Both the position numbers and the translations under genes were made by a program. A model generated the notes under the pieces. It ran no database searches. It saw nothing but the letters and a program-made list of their open reading frames with translations, and was not told the origin of the DNA. 64,000 bases of DNA from Sisyra terminalis (lineage: Eukaryota > Arthropoda > Insecta > Neuroptera > Sisyridae): NCBI GenBank assembly GCA_958496175.1, contig OY292276.1, positions 36,848,449 to 36,912,448 on the forward strand. Direction: 5' to 3'. This document shows, piece by piece, positions 22,914-36,400 of this stretch; within the stretch, counting starts at the first letter, position 1; every line of letters begins with the position of its first letter.

Positions 22914-23351
22914 TGTAGGGGCAACAATGTATAGGCCTTTAGTTTCTAATTTATTAGTTCTTTTGAGCCTATATCAATTATCAATTGGTTAGCATTTACA
23001 GAGGTGTGTGACATAATTCTAATATGGTATAATTCTCTCTTTTGAGGCTAAATTTTCATTATGGACCGATTTAATCGCGAATTAAATTAAAAACAAAGTC
23101 GAAAATTCATCGTTGCCAGATTGTGGGTACCAGAAAGTGCACTTGAGCCAATTATAGATATAAGAATTCAATTAACAAAAAAATCACGAATTAAATAAAA
23201 AACAGTAAAAAAAGGTAGAAAATGCAACGTTGCCTGATTTTGATGTCGTTGAAAGGGATATGAGTCATACATCTTTCAATAATAGAATAAAGAGAGTAAA
23301 TATAAATATAATATAAGTAAATATCCTTCTCTGTGACGTAATTGCCCCTAC
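22914..23351. repeat. Short inverted-repeat element containing a dispersed palindromic repeat
   Basis: GTAGGGGCAA at the left end is mirrored as TTGCCCCTAC at the right end. Inside, 23017-23144 nearly matches one half of the palindromic repeat at 49122-49249, including GTTGCCAGATTGTGGGT. The simplest reading is one MITE nested in or captured by another. Confidence 0.35.
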
Positions 23352-24278
23352 GGTTCCGTATTTCCTTCTTCTCATTAGACCACTTGTGGAATTATAAATA
23401 TGTTTTAATACATACTTTCGGCTTCGGCTGATTTTTGACTAAAGCCGAAAGTGATTTTTTGATCGAAGGCGAAACTTCTATCGAACCGTTTCATTTAGAA
23501 TTCTTTATTGTGCAGAAACCTAATGAAAAATGCAACAATTATATTCGAATCAATTTATTAAAACTTCATTGATATTATGTCATTAAATAAAATTTATTTT
23601 TCATCACTGATTTCATTCTATTTGAAAATTGTTATTTTTACACTGGCATACATACATTTTGCAATTTTATTATTATATGTGCCTAATTATATAATATTAT
23701 GCACGGTCTCAAAATTATTATCTTAATTAATTATTTTACGTTTATGTATTTAAACTATTGCATTTTATTTTTATTAAAAAGTTTAATATTTGTATCTATC
23801 TATATATAAACTCTTTTATTATTTACAATTTATGCTTACATTTTTATGTTTCGTCAATATTTATAAGAAATTATGAAGAGCTTAGAATATTTCAAAATAA
23901 CATGAACCATTTAACAGAGAAAACAAACATTAATAACAGATACTTTGTTATTACAAAATATGAAAATTCGTACTTTATACAATAATTTGATAATCTTTCT
24001 CCTAAGTCCACTTTAAATTAAACAGTCTTCTTCACAAAAAGGTATCAACATTCGTAACGATAAATGTCAATTATGATAACTTTTAACACAGATATTTAAA
24101 ATATAATTTAAGTTTCAAGAAAAATTATTGCTGTTTGATAAAGGCATTTTGTATTTTTAAATTTTTAAGTGATTGTCTCAAAATAAAATTTTGATTCTGA
24201 CTAGGCTAATTCAAATCGTTTAGTTCGGAATTTTCAAGTAAACATTTGTTGACATTATTTTTTTTGTATTTATTTAAT

Positions 24279-25193
24279 TCTGCAGTGCTCGCGTGGCGTC
24301 TTCAGATGCCAGGTATATTTTTATTTCCTTTTTTTAAATAGATTGACGGAAATGCTTGTGTTTTGCCTTACTTTTCCATCAATACGTTGAAATTATAAAT
24401 ATAGTGTCAATATAATTTCAACAAAAGATAAAACTGCTTGTATATGAAGCTTTAACGTGGACGTCTACCATATGCTATTTTATTTTAGTTCCTTTGAAAT
24501 TATTAGTCACTAGATTTAAATTAGGTTTTAATATAGTAGCAAACAAGACTCACAATATATTTCGATTTGTAATTCGAATTTTATGAATTTTTAAACCGCG
24601 AAGAACGCTTGTTAGGGTCGTTGTGGTAATATCGCAGCAGTTAATAATTCAAAAAAAAAATGCTTTTCCGCTTTTCCCGTCGTTGAAAGCAACTCAGTCA
24701 AGAATATAACAGAATAGATAAGCTACTCTAACCAAAAGTTTAATCTCTAAAGTTTTATCTAGCTTTGACGATTTTGATGTTTTAGAGATTTTTTTTGGCA
24801 ATATATATGAGCGAAGTTAAAGATAAATGTAAAAAAAAAGTTTAAGGGAGTTTTCCGTATTGTACCGAATTTATAATAAAATATTTAATGACATAATAAG
24901 TCGACGTCAGATTATACTGCGAGTGCCTTACTGATTCATTGGTAATAATTGTAGTATTGTGATGGCAGAATAAACTATTAGGCCAATGCAAATATCTATG
25001 AACTAAATGATGTCCTACATAACGATAGTGGCAACACATATCAAAAAACGAAGTTTAATTTAAAAAAGAAACTTGAATGTAACAGTATAATTTAAACAAA
25101 AGTTGTAAATTAGTTAACTTTTTATTCTATATCTTAAGCTTGATAAAAAATCACATCACATGTGACAATAATATATCACGCGAGTACTGCAGA
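24279..25193. repeat. MITE candidate with 17-bp termini
   Basis: TCTGCAGTGCTCGCGTG (24279-24295) is matched at 16 of 17 positions by the reverse complement of 25177-25193. The ends are much richer in GC than their surroundings. Inside, GTTGAAATTATA and its reverse complement form a hairpin at 24386-24422. No transposase frame and no clear target duplication are seen. Confidence 0.4.
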
Positions 25194-25797
25194 GTTACTG
25201 ATAGTTTTCAAATTATGCTTTTGCTAGTATGGAAATAATAAAATTTACAATTTTGATTTATTTATATCGAATACGAATGTTGAGAACCAATTGATTTTAT
25301 AGAATATTTGAACTGTAATGATTTTCTACAGTCAAGTACTTTTTTTTCGTAATGATCTTTTCAAGCTTTAATTTTACATTTTTATTAAACACTATACCAC
25401 AATTTCGTGTTCATTTTTTCCCGTTCAACATAAATGACGACAACGTTTTTTATTATTAGGTATTTTTATATTGAATAAAATGACACATAGTGGAATTTTA
25501 AAAGCGCATATCACAAAAAAAGTATTCACAAACATGACACTAATGACTTTAAAAAATAAGGCATTTATACAAAAATTAATATATGTGTACAGCAGGCCTT
25601 ATCGTAACAATTATTTTCATATATAAAAATGTATATTAAGGCTTTAATTTATGGTAAAAAGTGTCTTGGCTGACTCTTCACTTGAGACCAAACTGGTGGA
25701 ATGTTCATTAACATGGTATGAACTATGAAATAATTTTAATTTTTTTTTTTTGATTTATAAAAAGCAAAAATTGCATTACTGTACAATATATTACAAT

Positions 25798-25803
25798 TTT
25801 ATT
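25798..25803 (-). terminator. Possible poly(A) signal of the QSER1/PRR12-like gene
   Basis: First AATAAA on the minus strand after the stop at 25965, about 160 nt downstream. Confidence 0.4.
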
Positions 25804-25964
25804 ACCATGCTAATTTTAAGACACTTTAAACATGGCAACTGAAGTTTATAAATAATATAGAGAACATATATATGAGTGAGCATTTTTAAAATGTATTTTG
25901 GAACACAAAATAATCCTGTTTTAAAGATTTAATTATTATTTGTCAAGTTTAAAACAACCTTTGG

Positions 25965-28900
25965 TTATACGGCTAGTGTAGATTCTATCATGGTTATATT
26001 GCTTGTATTTCGTTGTGCTTCTGCATCCAAACTGTCTATTTCTGCCCAAGTGCATCGTACTTCTTGAAATAGCTAGAAAAATACAACGCAACATTAATTA
26101 AATGTTTTAGTTTAAAAAGTAAAGGTCTGCAATTTCTACCTGTGACAACCACGATTCATCAGCTAAAAGTTCGTTTAATATGATTGTAGTATCTTTATGA
26201 GGATCTTGAGTTCTTTTTTCCGCAACCCGTTTAGCACATTCAACATACATCCGGTATTTTTGATGTGCTACTCGGTTTAATAATTGAATTCGTTCACAGC
26301 ATAATCGACATAAAAGGAAATCCTTAAAAAATTGTTACGGTTTAATAATGTTAACTATGTAACACAATAACTCATACTTTTTCTAGTTGTTGTTTCGGAT
26401 CTGGCTGACAACCATCTAACGTTGTCGCGTTGTAGGGTTGTCCATATAAAAGTAATCGTATCGAGATAGTAGGTTTATGGCAGGCAGCACACGTACGCCT
26501 TTCTAATTCGTTAGCACCAAATTCATGTAAAACATTCAAGCATGGCCATGTACTTACAGATGCCTGTATGCATCCTGGCCATCTTGTTATTAATAATAGT
26601 TTTCGTTTTCTTTCTTCGGTAATATCATCTATCGTTTTTACATTAGATAGAAAATAGTCATCTGAAACAAAAATTTCCAATAAAATTTGGCACTACTTAT
26701 ATATGCGAAAAAATGGAAAAGAAAATTACACCAAACTCTTTTTAATATAATTATGAAATCACACGGTTCACGAGTACTCGTAAAATTTTCCATGAATTTC
26801 TCTTGAAACACGAAATCCAATTTTCTTAATTCTAATTTTGAAAAATTATAATATATAATTTTGACGTAGTCGGTCGACTTATCCTTCATACTGAATTTGA
26901 TAGTAGCTTTTCCCATTATCCCGTTGTCTTCATCTTCAAGTAAGTTTCATAATTGTACAGTAGTTACAAAATTAACTTTTATTCCTAATTTCAATTCAAG
27001 TTTTTTATGTTGTATGTACCTATGGACTGAATTTTTACTGTTTGTAATAAAAATGAATAGTTTCGTTTTACAAATATGCAATAAGGATTTTATTATTACC
27101 TTCACGGGGATGTTTGAAAAAATATATGTTTTTTTTCATCTTACATGGTTATTTCAAGTTCTGGAACTCTACTACCGATATAATGAACTATGTATTTCAA
27201 AATTTACCAAAGGAGCATGCATTTTTAACACGTTTAAGGAACGTATTTATAATGTAAAAAAGAGTTGGGCTTAGATGCTATGTTACCTTCCAAAATAAAA
27301 AATTAAATTAGGCTCACACGCGATTTTTTGGTTTTCTTGGTACTTTTCGAAAAAACAAATATGTTAATGTTGAAAATTAAATATAAAATTCATTGTCGCT
27401 GGATTTTCCAAATATGATTTTAATTTCAAATTGAACCACAAAACAATTAAACAGATGCATAAAATAAATAGACATATTATTGTTGTTGTATCATATTAAA
27501 TCATTTTTATATTGTTATTTACATTCGCTTTATAACTACTAAGGTCTTTTAGCAACTCTAGGGTTAATTAAATCCGTTATTGAGAAATATTAAAAATTTA
27601 CTCGATAAGCAGATCAAATCCACTACCTACCAGTCAGTAGGCTATTTATCATTGTTGTAAACATTCATTTAATTATCGGAGCACATAGGTTGTAATGGTG
27701 GTAATTAAAGCTATTATTTAATGGGTACTACTTGAAGAAGAACACCAGCTGATATTGACATACAATATTATGAATGTAGTAATTTTGGAAGGGGAGGGCA
27801 AAATATTGTCACATAACCAATAAATAGCAATAACATGACGTACTAAAGTCACTTGTTATACGATTAACTCTTTTAACCTCCTCCACTTTCAAATTAAAAC
27901 AATCGTAATATTGTTTGCCAGTTTGCCAATACTTTATGACCACAAAGATCATTTGTCCGATGAAGTGGTATCTTTAAAATAAAAGGTCCATTTACCTCTT
28001 CTTCTACATGCTGCGATACTTAAATGAATGTTTATATAAATGTCCTTCCAGTGTCTGTCTACTTTGTGTATCTATTTGAATATTTTTATAATTCATCAAA
28101 TATGCACTAGATGTGTTTCAATACAAATATTTAAAAATAAGCAGAAAACCAGTTGATTTTTTTCCTACATTGTGTATTGTTGAAAAGCAAGGTGTAACAT
28201 TGAAGCTTTGGAATATTTTTTGAAAAAGAAAAAAATACCTTGTTCTTGAAATATCTCCGTCAAAAAATTGCTATCCAAGGCTTGTGATATTAACGTTTGA
28301 ATATAAACCTCGAAATTGTCTTGATATATTTCAAAGTTTTTCATGGCTTTTTCTATAAAATCTGTATCGATAATTGTCATATCGTTTCGTAAAAATTCGA
28401 CAATAGTTTCAAGATGATTGTGAGATCGAATTTGCACCGGTACTGGAATGTACATTCTTTTATTTTCAGGAGTCCAAGATGTATACTGTAAAACAAGTAA
28501 GAACAAATAAAATAATTATTCTTTAAAAACTATAATAATGTCATCTTACTGTAGATATGTTTCTATATAATATCTTTCCATTTTGTTCAAACGGTTCATA
28601 TTTTTGGAGTAAAGTTTTACCATCTACTCGCCAAATTGGAGGTTTTTTATCTTTTAAATCTGCTTTAATTATTACGTATTCACCGACCTGAAATATTTTA
28701 TTTAGTATTTAAACGCAACTATAAAATTTATGCTATACTTTAAATGGCATTTCATCACTGTTGGAAGTTATTTGCATCGCAACTGAAGCAGCTAAATTAT
28801 CTTCAAGAGTAGGAACAGTTCCAGTTTGTTTCTGATACTTTCCCCCAGAACTATTTGAGACTTGAGTACGCTGTCGTTTGTTGAGAGAAACATTGTCGCT

Positions 28901-31900
28901 TGATGAATAGCCATCAAATTCTATTCCAGCACCCTGTGCTGCAGCTGATATTAAATTACTTGATAAACCTAATCCTCGGGAACCTCTTTTACGTTGACTG
29001 GTTGATTTTTGTCGTTTTACTTTTCTTCTCCCTCCAGTAACTGCCGCCGTACCGTCATCATTGGCATCATCCTGAAACAGAAGTTCTTTGTTAAAATACT
29101 TATAATGATTAAATTAAATTTATCTTCAAAAATTAGTTACTTATAAGAGAAAAGTTCACTGTCTAGTGTATAATACTTTCATTCAAACTATCCATTTTAC
29201 ATGTTTAGTATATTGCGTTGCAAAATAGTATAATTCCACGAATTATACACAGCACAGCCATCAAAAGTATTTGAGTGTATGTCAAAGTTTATAAAAAAAA
29301 GTTGTGTTATTTGAATTATCAAAAAGAAGATAATTTGGATTTTTTGTATTACTGTATTATTATTTATTATACATTATCTTAATTATACACTAGTGTAGAA
29401 CCCGTTAAGCTTTATCCAAACGAAAAGTATTACGGACAGAGATCAGCTGCTTTAACTACAACAAAATGCAATTTTGGTGGAAAAGAGAGAATGAGCGAGA
29501 TCAAAGCGAGATGAGGTAGTTCAAATACAACGTAAGTTGTAATATGCATGGAATTGATGCAGATGGAGTGAGAGATTCTATTTCTCCGCATCAACGAAAA
29601 CGTTTCACCGATCAGCATTCTTAATATATAAGGTATAGTTAGTGTTGCCATTTAACGCGTAAAACTTAAAAGATATTAACAAATACGAATTAAGTATCTA
29701 ATGTACGACAAAAAGTTAGGGTCATTTCTCAATTACTATTCGAATTTAAAGTCCATATGTAAGTGATTTTGGTCTTAAACTATTACTGTCAACTCTAAAA
29801 CCTTACCTTCGATTGAGGAGTCCAAGCAGGATCTGAATCCGAATCTACAAATTCAATTGGTTCATCGGGATCATCAACATCGCCTGAAACAGCGGCTTGT
29901 GCTTGTTTCGCGATCAATTGTTGAATATTGCTTTTTTCTTTAGCAGCACGTCTGCTCGTTTCCCGTCTCGGTGGAAGTTGAAGTGGATCTATAAAACAAA
30001 GTTAAATATAAGTTATAAAACAGCACAACCTTTTCGTAAAATATGTATACCTGATGATTGATTTTTGTGTTTCTTTTGTTCTGCTTGTTGCTGAGCAAGT
30101 AGTTTAGCACGTTTTCGTTCCGTAGGACCACCAGCTTTTGGTGGACGTCCTTTTCGTCCAGTTGTTACTACAGACCCAGAATTACTTTTGGAATTTGATG
30201 TTGACGAATCAAGTTGGTTTGAATTTGAGTGTTTTGTTCGAAAACCAGGTAAATCGTCATCGGAACTACCAAATCCGTCATCTGAACTATCAAACCTGTG
30301 TTTGCGTTCTTTGGGTAAAGGAAAATATCGAGGATCGTCTTGTGGATCACCTTGAGCACTGAGTCGTACGACCGGCATGGGTGGAGGAGGAGCAGGTGGA
30401 GGAACAACAGGAATTGATGCAGTTGTTGGTACGTTTACAGTTCCGTTTGGTTCTGGAGGTTTCCGTTGCCACGTAGCTTTTCGACCACCTCGAGAACCCG
30501 AAGGTGGTGGTGAACTATCTCGTTCGCCTTGTAGAAACTTTAAGTAACTATTCATGAAACCAGAACCTGGGCCGGTTATTTTCTTATCAGCTAATTTAGC
30601 AGCTATTGATGGTTGTAATGAGTTTTGTTGAGAATGTTGTGTTTGATTTAACACCCCAGACGCATTTGTATGTACAGTTGATGGATGTTGTACTCGATTG
30701 GATGCGTTTTCTGAAAGGAAATTTAATTCCTCTTCTATATTCGGTACGACCACTTTTGGACGTTCTTCAGATTGATTAGTTTCATTTGTGGAAGGAAATG
30801 AATTATTACTAGAATGATTATTGGTCTGATGGTTTAAATGATCATAATTATTTACAGGGGCTAATTCTACAGAAGAAAATTCAGGAGGATGTGATGAAGA
30901 TAAATGAAAAGCTGGAAAATAAGGAATGGGAGGAGGTGGAGGGTGGTGAGAATGAGGATGATGTGACACCATCAAAGACTGATGTTGTTGCATAGCTTGT
31001 GAACTAAAAGCCGCATTTCCGGAAAACATTTTTGATGGCGGAGGAGGTAGATTCCATCGTTCGAAATCAAAGTAAGTGGCCCCCGTTCCGTTTTGTTGGG
31101 GTTGATTGTTCGCAGCTGAACTGTGTGCTGGTGGTGGGATACGAGAAGAAAAATAATCAGCTACTGTTGTTCCAGAAAACTCAGAAACAGCCGCATGACC
31201 AGCGCCACTCGTTTTATCATTGCTTTTTCGTCGCTTGTTATTGCTAGTTTTTATTTCAGTTTTAATTTCATTTTGATGATTTTGAGGCTGTTGTTGGGAT
31301 TGATGTTGTATTTGACAACTAGATTGTTGTACAAGCTGTATAGATGCTGCTTGCTGTGCATTGGCAACAACCGCAGCTTGCTGCTGTTGTTGTAGAGTTT
31401 GTAAATTTTTTACTATACTCATAGGATCACCGCGACAACTTGATAAATCTTGTAAGGTAACTTGGTGACTATTGCTATTACTGGAATCGAAATAAGCTTG
31501 TTGACGCTCACTAATACCAATGGCAGTCCTTTGTTGAGTTTGAGTATTATTAGTGTTTTGAATTGACCCTTGATTTAGATGTCCAGATCCCGGTAATTCA
31601 ACTTGTCTTGCTGGGATATCTAAATTACTTCCCGAACTATAATTAGTATTATTATTTGACGTTTGTGAACTAAATTTATTGCGATTGTGATGTTGACGAT
31701 CTTCCCAACAGTTTTGCTGCGAAGAACTTTGTTGTGTCGTTGGTTGTTGAGCTCGAGTGATTACTGACGGATAGGCTACACTACCACTAGCAGTAGCAGT
31801 TTGAGAGGGAGGCCGAGGGACGGATACATCCAATGGGGATGGAGGTGCAGCTACTTGTTGCTGGGGGGAAGATATTGAATTAAGAGGACTATTATACATG

Positions 31901-33417
31901 GGATATGCAGGACTAGGGACATGACCGAGCGGCGAGGCTTGTGAATGTGCTTGTAAAGGACTCGGTCTTCTTGGCACGACAACTCCACAATCAGGACCGT
32001 TTGTCACTGGATAATCGTTCACTGTCGCTGTTGATGGTTGTTGCTTGTTTGTACCACTATTACCACTGGTTCGATGATATTCGTTTTCGGAATTGGCATT
32101 AGTTTGGTAAAGACGATACGTGTTGGTAGCACCTTGAATTTGATAGCCCCGATTTTTGGCCGAACTATTACTACCTGCGTAATGTGACCGACCAGGTGCA
32201 TCCATTATACTAAAACTAATTGGCGAAGACTGACTTGGGCTAGTAGAAGGTCGTGCATTGTTTCCTCGGTCATTTGATTGTTGATTTAATTCGGGATATA
32301 CTTTTGTCTGTGCTTTCGTTTGAATTTGTTGCGATGTGGATGATGTTTGTTTAACGGGTGGCGTGGTGAATGCGGCTGCGACTTGACGATTTGCGGCTGG
32401 TTTATCACTGCTACGGCCAGGGAAAAGGGTAGACCGAACAGGAGCTTGTGGTATTCTATATTCTTTCGATAGAGGGGAGGGGGATGTGTTATTATGGTGG
32501 GATGATGGGGATGGAGATGAAACAATACACGATTGATGCATACTAGAATCATTTGCAGAATTTTGAAATGACTTACTACTACTACTAGTGGTGTTACTGG
32601 CGTTGTAGTCACTCGCGTTGTGTTGTGATGGTTTGCTGGCTGTAAACGTACTGGGTAGAGATTCGGTCGCTACAAACGTACTCGGCACTTGGAAAAACGT
32701 AGATGCCGATGCAGCACTATTAGGAGCGGCGACAATAGCTGTTTTCGTTGCAGTCACATGGGGACTTTGCGAACGATTTGATTTTGCACTAACAGCGGCT
32801 AATTGTGAATTCAAATGATTTAAGCTTTGTGCTGCCGCAAAATGAGCATTGAAGTTTTCATAAGCTGAAGATTTTGCCGTAGTAGCCGCTGGACCAGGCG
32901 AATTTGGCACACTTTCATGTGGTAAAATGCCGAAAGGACTGTTTTGTTGCCAAGCAGCAGCTGCTGCCGCAGCGGCCACGCCTGGTGCTGCTCCTTGTTC
33001 AAAAAATCCTTGCGGTGGCGGAGCTTGGTGATGACTTCCATAATGTTCACTATCAGTTACAGGTGTTTGTTTTAATGCAGCAGCTGCTTGTACAGCTTGT
33101 CTATGTTGTGTGACATAATGTGCTGGTTTTGAATTTGCTGCATGATGAAATAGTGGGCTAAATACAGCATCATAGGCTACTGGAGGAGGTGATAGGAAAC
33201 TGCCTGGATTAAATGCAGTTGGTGTTGATCCAGCCAAGGAGCCAGTTGTGTGAGCTGCTTGTAATAATAATTGGGAAGTCGTTGACGGAACAACACTACC
33301 ACCACCTCCATGACCAGCTGCATGATGGTGATGAAAATCACCACCAGACGCACTGGCTTGCACTCCAGCTAGACGATTATATGAGGCATAAGCAGACCAT
33401 GGTCCCACGGGATCCAT
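25965..33417 (-). CDS. QSER1/PRR12-like large nuclear protein with C-terminal DUF4211 domain
   Basis: Exons in transcript order: 30051-33417, 29807-29988, 28739-29071, 28550-28687, 28239-28485, 26378-26661, 26140-26322, 25965-26072. All phases close, giving about 1,613 residues. The ATG at 33417 follows an in-frame upstream stop. Exon 1 alone encodes ~1,122 residues of disordered Ala/His/Gln/Ser/Pro-rich sequence with poly-Ala, poly-Gln and poly-Pro runs. Near its end is an AT-hook-like KGRPPKAGG next to a basic patch. The last ~320 residues are folded: [17 protein letters not shown], a helical block ending in [10 protein letters not shown], two CxxC pairs (CAAC, CRLC) and [17 protein letters not shown] match this to the DUF4211 region of vertebrate QSER1/PRR12 from memory. 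Those proteins are nuclear; human QSER1 is linked to protecting developmental promoters from methylation. Whether the insect protein shares that role is unknown. Confidence 0.85.
26730..26933 (-). CDS. Possible 204-nt cassette exon of the QSER1/PRR12-like gene
   Basis: Inside the intron 26662-28238 lies an open stretch of 68 codons. Its acceptor phase (1) and a donor (GGT|GTAATT) restore phase 1, so it can be included or skipped without a frame change. It would insert [16 protein letters not shown] through [10 protein letters not shown] into the DUF4211 domain, just before [12 protein letters not shown]. Skipping gives the natural-looking join FQEQDDYFLS, so the default transcript probably lacks it. 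The polypyrimidine tract is poor. It could instead be a relic of an inserted sequence. Confidence 0.3.
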
Positions 33418-36400
33418 CCTTATACCTCTTAACTCACGTCCTTGCCGTGACAAAACATAGATTCGGATTTATCTTAACAGTTATCTCAAATTCCTCATAA
33501 ATGTGTCTCTTTTATTTCAAGTATTTATTGATAATTATGTCAATCTGCCTGACATAATAATAAAGAAGAATGGAAATTTACACCTATAACAAAAATATAC
33601 AATTATGATACCAAATTGGAGCTCAAAGTTCAAGATATGATCGTTAATTGAAAAATTACTTTCTCAGTGACTCTTAATGCGTTATTATGGGAAAAATTAA
33701 AAAATGTGGCAAATTCAGAAAAGTGAAAAAAGCCGCTCATTATATTCCCACCCCATTCACCATCACAAATACACACACAAGGCATCTTACGATTTAGCGT
33801 CAAGATTAGGCTGAGACCATTTATTAAAATCTTGACTTTAGTTAATAAATATATAAATGCACTTACTTATTTTTTGAAAAGTTTACTTTTTCTCACAATA
33901 AATTAATACTAAAAACACGATAACATCATGTAAATATGGCTTCGTTAAGAACTTGAACGCGTCCTTTAACCAATATTATTATCACAATGCACTATGCATA
34001 TTTATGTAAAACAACGTAAAAATTTTAGAAAATTAAAAATTGCACAACTATTTAAAATGTATATCGTTAAAAACTATAATAAAATTTGTCTAATTACAGC
34101 AAACCATTGTGTTTTGTATAAAATGTATCTTTCAACTTTTTTCATCCGCCATTTTACAATTTACTTAAACAACAATAAAGGATATCATCTGCCATCTATC
34201 GATTTGTTAATAACTATAAATTCTATTTAAAAATGGCAACCGGGTAAATTTAAATTTCATATAAGATGTTAAAGGATTATAAAAAGGAAAGAAAATTTAA
34301 TTTTATTGATACTTTGGAGTAAATTTCCTTTGAAAGGTTATAATTTTTAAGGCATAGCAATTTTAACAGTAGTTGAAAAAGGAACACATAATTTCAGTAT
34401 TATAGCTACTACTTCAGTAATTTCAATAATGCCAGGAAATGTGCTGTAAAATAATAGTAATAAAATAATAGACAAAATAAATGTATATTATGAATTAACT
34501 TGAAAAAAAAGATTAAAAATTTTATGAATGGAAAAAAGATGTAAATATTTTAACCTGTTTTTATTATACAATATCATGTAACAATTAATTCAATCCAATT
34601 GTTCCTCATACTACAACATTCATTACATATCAATATATAATAATTAAAGAAAAGATATTTGGCAAGTTTATATAACGAATAGTTCGTCAAAATTTGACAA
34701 TCTATGTGTATAATATCCTGAGGTCGATAAAATTACAATAAAAGAATATATAAAAATAGATATTGATGTTAAACAAAAAATATACATTATATAATTTAAT
34801 TTTTTAACCATAATTCAAATACTACATTAAATATTGCAAGTTTATTTACCTTGAAATGATAATAAAAAAAAGGTTTATATATTGTTTTTTTCGTATTATA
34901 TTCTATATATTTAAATTGTCTGGTTATAATTAATATTATTTATTGTATTTACTACACTACATACACTTATACTTTTTACATTTTCTTTTGTCCTTACACA
35001 GACCTCGTTTTTGAGATTGCTACCAAAGAAATTGAGATCGAATGGAAAAATATAGTTACTATATTGAAAAATTAGTTTGTCTAATATATCTAAAGTTAAC
35101 ACTAACAACTTTATCATTTTCAATTTAAAATGCGGGTCTAATCAATTTTCACTGAAAGCGAATGTTAAGTTATAAATTCGTATCGATTAAATATTTCTTA
35201 GTTGCCTAAAATTTGACTAGATAAATATGTAACTACATATTTTATATATATATATATATATAAACCGATTTTGCTCAAATATGAGACAATTTTGAGTTTG
35301 ATATTAAATCATGTATTATTATAAAAAAAAAATATTTGAAATGTTTCGCATTTTTAGAAAATGATAACATTGTAGAACCATATAAGTATTCGTAAGGCAT
35401 AGAATTGAGAACGGATTATTTATTGTAACATAGCTTGTGAAAAAACCTGCATTATGAGGAAGATAGATAAGAACCAAAACTAATGGTAAACGTAGGAAAT
35501 CCTTTTTTTTTGGATTTAGTTACTGTCACTTGTAATATCTTTGTTTACTTTGTCTACATTTTTAATTACTCTAGATTTCTTAATAATTGAAAAATCAAGA
35601 AAGAAATTACTAGCTCGTAACAGAATTTCAACACAGTATCAAATAACAGAGTACGCACCGCTCCTAAGAATGTTTGAAATATTAATTTGTGGTTTATATG
35701 GGTTTATAAAAACTAGAAGCAAAGCCTATTGGTGGCCGAGTGGTCTAGGTGACCGTTCTAAAACTGGTAGGTATCGGGTTCGATCTTCGTATCGAGCAAA
35801 TTTTCAATATTTCTCGATTATGGATTTTAATTAACCCATGAGTTGTGAAAGATCTTAGTAGTTATAAAACATAACAATTAAAAAAAAAAAACTAGTAATA
35901 ATGGTGGTAAAAAATAAATTTAACTTATATTGCAATGTTTTTACCTAATAAATTGAAACTTCCATCCACCAAATCGCAGAATATTACAAGTTTATTTCTA
36001 TATTGATAATAGTTATAATTTATTCGCCTATTTCTCTAAGGAAATGACAGACAGATAGCAAGTTAACAGGTAGTTTGCAAGTTTTGTAGATTCTATTTAG
36101 CCTTATTTTTTAGTTTATTGTAGTAATGCATTTTGTCAAATAAATCTAATGTTTAAAAAACAATGCAATTTAAATCAAGAATTTTGATTGAACTCTTCTA
36201 ATCCAATTTTTAGCAAAATTATAACAAAACGCTTCGTTTAATGCTGATTACTCCTACTATGAGAAGCATAGTCGTCTTTTCAAAATTACATTGAAATATC
36301 TAAACTCTAAGCGAATAGAGTATCATTTGGATTGTTAAAAAATGAAAATTTTATAATTAGTTTACAGAAACGAAACATGGAACAATTTCTTGTTTTGTTT

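Larger units (their letters stand above)
21297..25797. other. Intergenic region with degraded transposon relics
   Basis: No gene is supportable. The part adjoining 21296 is the Caprin 5' region. A stretch at about 22450-22880 with TGTAACG at its left edge, T-rich tracts and TATA-like sequence looks like a decayed LTR. Two inverted-repeat elements follow (22914-23351 and 24279-25193, listed separately). The 85-codon frame at 22623-22880 lies in the LTR-like stretch and shows no domain. Confidence 0.4.

Noticed and set aside
26897..27274. 125-codon plus-strand ORF in the QSER1/PRR12-like intron
   Set aside because: Cys/Phe/Ile-rich frame of AT-rich intron, without splice context or domain.
29430..29651. 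73-codon minus-strand ORF in an intron of the QSER1/PRR12-like gene
   Set aside because: It does not join flanking exons in phase as part of the conserved protein, and the direct splice 29807 to 29071 gives a clean frame.
32286..32612. Alternative-frame ORFs over the 3.4-kb disordered exon
   Set aside because: Shadows of the long Gln/Ser/His-rich reading frame, which has an upstream stop, a proper start and continues into conserved exons.
33994..34230. 78-codon plus-strand ORF upstream of the QSER1/PRR12-like gene
   Set aside because: Low-complexity Lys/Asn/Ile composition; no family recognised.
35725..35800. Functional Ser/Leu tRNA gene
   Set aside because: A and B boxes are present but the T-arm stem and acceptor stem do not pair, and no variable arm of the right form is seen.
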